From an uncultured Prevotellaceae bacterium (GTDB lineage Bacteria; Bacteroidota; Bacteroidia; Bacteroidales; Muribaculaceae), in NCBI GenBank assembly GCA_947165485.1, contig CAMVAP010000004.1, positions 1 to 64,000 of the forward strand: DNA of 64,000 nt, in the 5' to 3' direction. Shown in pieces: positions 60,558 through 64,000 of the stretch; within the stretch, counting starts at the first letter, position 1; each line of letters begins with the position of its first letter. The notes under the pieces are model-generated. The model did no database searches and had not been told where the DNA came from. It worked only from the letters and a program-made list of their open reading frames with translations. The position numbers and the translations under genes were made by a program.

Positions 60558-61579
60558 TGATGCGGCAGCCACGCATAGCCTACATCGACTTCATGAAGTG
60601 TTTGTGCATCATGCTCATCGTGATGTACCACATCGACCATGAATTCTTCAACTATCTGGCTCCCAATCTCAACAATGCATTGCAGGCCTTTCGCCTGCCC
60701 ATGTATTATTTCATATCAGGCATTTTCTTCAAGCGATACGACGGTTTTGCCGACTTCACGCGGCGCAAGGTCAACAACATCCTTGTGCCGTTCGTTTTTT
60801 TCGTGGCACTGGCCTATGTGTTCAGGTGCCTTGAGGCTGGAATGAGATGGGCCATCGGTGCCGATCCCGTAGATGCGTCGCCGATGCGCCTCCTGGAACC
60901 GTTTTATCTGCGGTACTGGGAAGGCTCAACCCCCTTGTGGTTCTTGCTGAGCCTCTTCTGGGTGAATGTCATCTTTTATGCGTTGCGACGTTGGGTCAAG
61001 CCGTTGTGGGCTCTGTTGGCCATTGTTGTCGGTTGCTCAGCGCTGGGCTATTGGCTGTGTGTGCACAAACTGGTGTTGCCGCTCATGTTGGACACCTCTC
61101 TGGTGGCACTGCCTTATTTTGTGCTGGGGTGGGGCCTCAAGTCATGGGGGGCCTTGGAGCCTTCTCGATATGACAGATGGGGCATTCTGGCCCTTGTGGC
61201 GGTGGCGTTTCCTGTGTACTGGCTCAGTGAATTCATGAATTTGCACTTTCAGGTCATGCAGCCCTATTGGAAACTGTATCTCTTGCCGTTGCTGGCCATT
61301 GTAGCGCTTTTCTGGGCCTGCAAGCCTTTGCCCCGCCTACCGGTATTGTGCCATTACGGACGTTATTCCTTGATCATCCTGGGTACTCACCCCTTGTTTT
61401 TCCTGCCCATCCGCTCCTTGTGCATGCTGCGCCTGGGTATGGAACCCGGCATAACGCTCACGCTGGTGGTATTCATCGCCACGATCATCCTTGAGTGGCC
61501 CACGATATGGCTGCTCAAGACCTATGCACCGCGATTCACTGCCCAGCAGCCGTTCTTCAAGCCTGGGTGGAAACTCTAG
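60557..61579 (+). CDS. Acyltransferase 3 family membrane protein
   Basis: A 340-residue polytopic protein with about ten helices; IDFMKCLCIMLIVMYHIDH holds the expected His and RLPMYYFISGIFFKRYDGF the second block. The start is taken at ATG 60557, sharing one base with the ACP4 stop, rather than GTG 60554. Being coupled to a carrier protein, it may accept an acyl group made by the module and transfer it to the glycan; this is inference. Confidence 0.83.
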   Translation: MMRQPRIAYIDFMKCLCIMLIVMYHIDHEFFNYLAPNLNNALQAFRLPMYYFISGIFFKRYDGFADFTRRKVNNILVPFVFFVALAYVFRCLEAGMRWAIGADPVDASPMRLLEPFYLRYWEGSTPLWFLLSLFWVNVIFYALRRWVKPLWALLAIVVGCSALGYWLCVHKLVLPLMLDTSLVALPYFVLGWGLKSWGALEPSRYDRWGILALVAVAFPVYWLSEFMNLHFQVMQPYWKLYLLPLLAIVALFWACKPLPRLPVLCHYGRYSLIILGTHPLFFLPIRSLCMLRLGMEPGITLTLVVFIATIILEWPTIWLLKTYAPRFTAQQPFFKPGWKL

Positions 61580-61594
61580 TAATTAAAACACAGT

Positions 61595-62650
61595 ATGAAA
61601 TATATCCTTCATCTGATTGCCATCATTGCGGCTTTTGCGCTGTTGTTTTCGGCCTATGGTGGCCGTGTTGATCCCATGGTGTGGGGCCTGCCTTCACTGG
61701 TGACGCTGGCCTTGCCCGCAGTGGCTGTCGTCGTACTGGCCATCATGGTGCTGTTGCTGCTATTCAAGCAATGGCAATCGGCTACTATCCTGGTAGGGGC
61801 ATTGCTGCTCGCATGGCCCACATTGCGGCAGATCTCACCGGTTCATGTATTCAATCCCAAGGCCGACCCCGACAAGACCCAGCTCAAAGTCCTGACCATG
61901 AATGTCACCGAGTTTAATTGGTACAGTGATACGACGCTCCCCAGCAAGAACATGCGCTATATCCTGGACGAGGATGCCGATATCGTGGCCATCCAGGAGG
62001 GATTGGTCTATTTCTCCTATGAGCAGCAGCCGCGCTTGAAAACCATGCTCGACGAACTATACAAGAAGTACCCCTATCGCAAGAAACACTTCTTTGATGT
62101 GGGCATCTTGTCCAAATATCCATTTACCGAGGTCCAGTCTCCCGCCCTCGACCGTGATACAATGAACTATTTCATCAAGGCTTGGGATGTCGAGGCACCG
62201 GGTGGGAATGTCCGTGTGATCAGTATGCACCTGAGTTCCTTGAGGCTGAATGCCAACGAGAGCAACGTCATCGAGTCGATGAACGTCCCCTCGGGACGCA
62301 AGAAGCGCATCCAGTCGGTGACTAGCAAGCTGGAATCGGGCTTCCAGATTCACGCCCGTCAGGCGAAGGCTTTGCGTGAACTGCTCAACGAGACGGTGGG
62401 CGATGTGCTGGTCATGGGCGACATGAACGACACACCAGGTTCGTTTGCCTATCGCACCATCTGTGGCGATGACTTGAGCGACGCATGGGCCGACACTGGT
62501 TTTGGACCCACTTTCACCTTCCATGAGCATCTCTTGTATGTCAAGATTGACCACATCCTTTACCGTGGAGACATGCAGGCACTATGGTGCAAGACGGTCA
62601 AGGCGGGCGAGAGCGACCACTATCCGGTAGTGGCCCTTTTTGAACGGTGA
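61595..62650 (+). CDS. Endonuclease/exonuclease/phosphatase family membrane protein
   Basis: A 351-residue protein with about two or three N-terminal membrane helices (to about 75) and an EEP domain. Catalytic motifs are LTMNVTEFNW, AIQEG, MHLSSLRLN, MGDMNDTPGS and the C-terminal SDHYPV. The family includes nucleases, phosphodiesterases and lipid phosphatases; membrane-anchored Bacteroidetes members have no settled role. It follows the glycan locus after 15 bp but is probably housekeeping. Confidence 0.82.
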   Translation: MKYILHLIAIIAAFALLFSAYGGRVDPMVWGLPSLVTLALPAVAVVVLAIMVLLLLFKQWQSATILVGALLLAWPTLRQISPVHVFNPKADPDKTQLKVLTMNVTEFNWYSDTTLPSKNMRYILDEDADIVAIQEGLVYFSYEQQPRLKTMLDELYKKYPYRKKHFFDVGILSKYPFTEVQSPALDRDTMNYFIKAWDVEAPGGNVRVISMHLSSLRLNANESNVIESMNVPSGRKKRIQSVTSKLESGFQIHARQAKALRELLNETVGDVLVMGDMNDTPGSFAYRTICGDDLSDAWADTGFGPTFTFHEHLLYVKIDHILYRGDMQALWCKTVKAGESDHYPVVALFER

Positions 62651-62716
62651 CACCTTGCTGGATATACTAAAGACCCCGCTTTCCCGTTCATTATAATATA
62701 ATATTCAGTAACGATA

Positions 62717-64000
62717 ATGACTCACACTCAACAACCATTGTGGATACTTGCTGCCATGATGATGCTCATGGTGGCTCTCTCGTCGTGCATCGAGGATGGC
62801 TTCACTACCTCGTCGAGCGATGTGCTCGCCTTTAACAAGGACACGGTAGCCTTTGACACGGTGATCACGCTGCAAGGCACGGCCACCAAGCAGATGGTGG
62901 TCTATAACCGCAGCAAGAAGCAAATCAATATCTCGTCGATCAAAGTGGCGGGACTGGCATCCAAGGGGCATTTCCACCTCAATGTGGATGGGGTGCGTGG
63001 CGATGAATTTCAGAATGTGGAAATTAGAGGCAACGACTCTATTTACATCTTTATCGAGGCCAAACTTGATGAGATGGAACAGAATGAACCCACCTTGCTG
63101 GAGGACCGCTTGGAGTTTGTGACCAACGGCGTGACCCAGAGTGTGCTGCTCAGTGCATGGGGGCAGGACGTGGTGCGTGTCAATGGCGACACCATCTCGA
63201 CCAATACCCGCTTCACGGCAACCAAGCCTTATCTCATCTACGACACGATGTTTGTCGCTCCTGGAGCAACCTTGACCATCGATCCTGGCGCAACGCTGCT
63301 TTTCCATGACAAGGCGGCCATTCGCTGCAAGGGGCGTATGCTAGCCAATGGTACGGTCCAAGAGCCGATCACCTTGCGTGGCGATCGATTGGATCGTGTG
63401 GTGGGAGAGACTAGCTTTGATGTGATGTCAGGACAGTGGGGTGGTGTCATCTTCTCGCCTTCCTACAAGGTGACTAATGTGTTGAAGCATGTCATCATGC
63501 GAGGCAGCAGCATCGGTATGCACTGCCTTCCCGACTATGTCGATACGCTCAACTGTTCTCTCAAACTCGTCAATTGCGTCCTCACCAATTCGGCCTCGAC
63601 ATGTTTGGCGACGGCTGCTTGCTACGTACAGCTCATCGGCACCGAGGTCAGTGATGCCGCCGAGGAAGTCGCCTATTTCGCCGGTGGCAAGGTGATGGCG
63701 ACGCAGTGCACGTTTGCCAACTATTATTTGTTCAAGGTGCCCTCGTTCCCGGTTGTCAACGTCTATGATGTGGAGTTTGACAATGGTACGACAGGCAAGA
63801 TCAGGGCCTACTTTGATAACTGCATCATCCACGCTCTTACCAAGGATACCAAAGCCATCAACGAGGGTAACCTCGGTGAGTTTGACGTCTATCTGCGCTA
63901 TTGCCTGTTGCACAGCTCGGGCAACGATGATGGGCACTTCATCAACTGCGTTTGGAATGCTGATCCCAAGTTCCTGACGGTGCGTGACGACCACTACTTT
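62717..64000 (+). CDS. Lipoprotein with possible right-handed beta-helix, cut by window end
   Basis: This open frame (428 codons, no stop before the window end) is missing from the ORF track because it is unfinished. It starts MTHTQQPLWILAAMMML and has a lipobox ending ALSSC near 24. A beta-rich region follows, with VNGDTISTNTRF and then APGATLTIDPGATLLFHDKA, a pattern of right-handed parallel beta-helix proteins, continuing through GQWGGVIF. It is probably a surface or periplasmic lipoprotein; the function is unknown. Confidence 0.72.
   Translation, partial: MTHTQQPLWILAAMMMLMVALSSCIEDGFTTSSSDVLAFNKDTVAFDTVITLQGTATKQMVVYNRSKKQINISSIKVAGLASKGHFHLNVDGVRGDEFQNVEIRGNDSIYIFIEAKLDEMEQNEPTLLEDRLEFVTNGVTQSVLLSAWGQDVVRVNGDTISTNTRFTATKPYLIYDTMFVAPGATLTIDPGATLLFHDKAAIRCKGRMLANGTVQEPITLRGDRLDRVVGETSFDVMSGQWGGVIFSPSYKVTNVLKHVIMRGSSIGMHCLPDYVDTLNCSLKLVNCVLTNSASTCLATAACYVQLIGTEVSDAAEEVAYFAGGKVMATQCTFANYYLFKVPSFPVVNVYDVEFDNGTTGKIRAYFDNCIIHALTKDTKAINEGNLGEFDVYLRYCLLHSSGNDDGHFINCVWNADPKFLTVRDDHYF

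Noticed and set aside
48264-61579. Aryl polyene or flexirubin pathway
   Set aside because: There is no ketosynthase II/chain-length factor pair, ammonia-lyase, thioester dehydratase or LolA-like carrier, all typical of those clusters.

Overview
The window reads as Bacteroidales chromosome, probably a gut or rumen lineage such as Muribaculaceae or Prevotellaceae; the genus cannot be fixed from sequence alone. The signs are Bacteroidetes-type promoters (-33 TTTG, about 20 bp, -7 TAnnTTTG) ahead of many genes, few clear Shine-Dalgarno sequences, C-terminal sorting-like tails of the type IX secretion kind, dockerin-type repeats, and an inositol-lipid gene set of a kind known from gut Bacteroidetes.

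Layout. (1) 1-2266 has no convincing gene. It is a structured non-coding tract, GC-rich from about 440 to 1700, with recurring CTCGCTGCGCTCG-like motifs, palindromes and a minus-strand terminator. (2) 2267-11212 is the end of a GC-rich prophage: tape measure protein, a low-GC secreted cargo gene with its own promoter, a second tail-type protein, and a convergent tyrosine integrase lying beside tRNA-Ser(GCU). (3) 11623-13475 (ATP-grasp and CDP-alcohol phosphatidyltransferase) together with 18645-21740 (inositol-1-phosphate synthase, nucleotidyltransferase, HAD protein) looks like an inositol-phospholipid set. It is interrupted by a secreted endonuclease I and a Wzc-type tyrosine kinase with a YG-repeat tail; pdxA follows. 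(4) 23120-27610 is a 1496-residue secreted leucine-rich-repeat protein. (5) 28192-61579 is one long plus-strand polysaccharide locus behind a single clear promoter and a structured leader, with internal promoters near 49 kb and 55.8 kb. (6) The window ends with an endonuclease/exonuclease/phosphatase-family protein and the first 428 codons of a lipoprotein.

How the polysaccharide locus may work. A PglC/WcaJ-like phosphoglycosyl transferase (46368) starts the lipid-linked unit. About nine glycosyltransferases extend it, a Wzy-like protein (36266) may polymerise it, and a pyruvyl transferase plus acyltransferase-3 membrane proteins decorate it. A HAD phosphatase, a fused nucleotidyltransferase/kinase and a second nucleotidyltransferase (30319-33016) may supply an unusual activated building block. 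No Wzx flippase, Wza exporter or PglF-type dehydratase is visible.

The most interesting part is 48264-60557. It holds four small acyl carrier proteins, an AMP-forming ligase, two complete-triad ketoacyl synthase III enzymes, an SDR reductase, an MBL hydrolase, a VOC protein, an FkbH-like glyceryl-loading enzyme, an ATP-grasp enzyme, a DegT aminotransferase and PglD/NeuD-like acyltransferases. I infer a dedicated acyl-ACP assembly line that makes a custom short acyl group, possibly with a glycerate-derived part, and attaches it to an amino sugar of the surface glycan. Related logic is known from the viosamine island of Pseudomonas syringae flagellin glycans and from tetronate pathways, but I do not recognise this exact combination.
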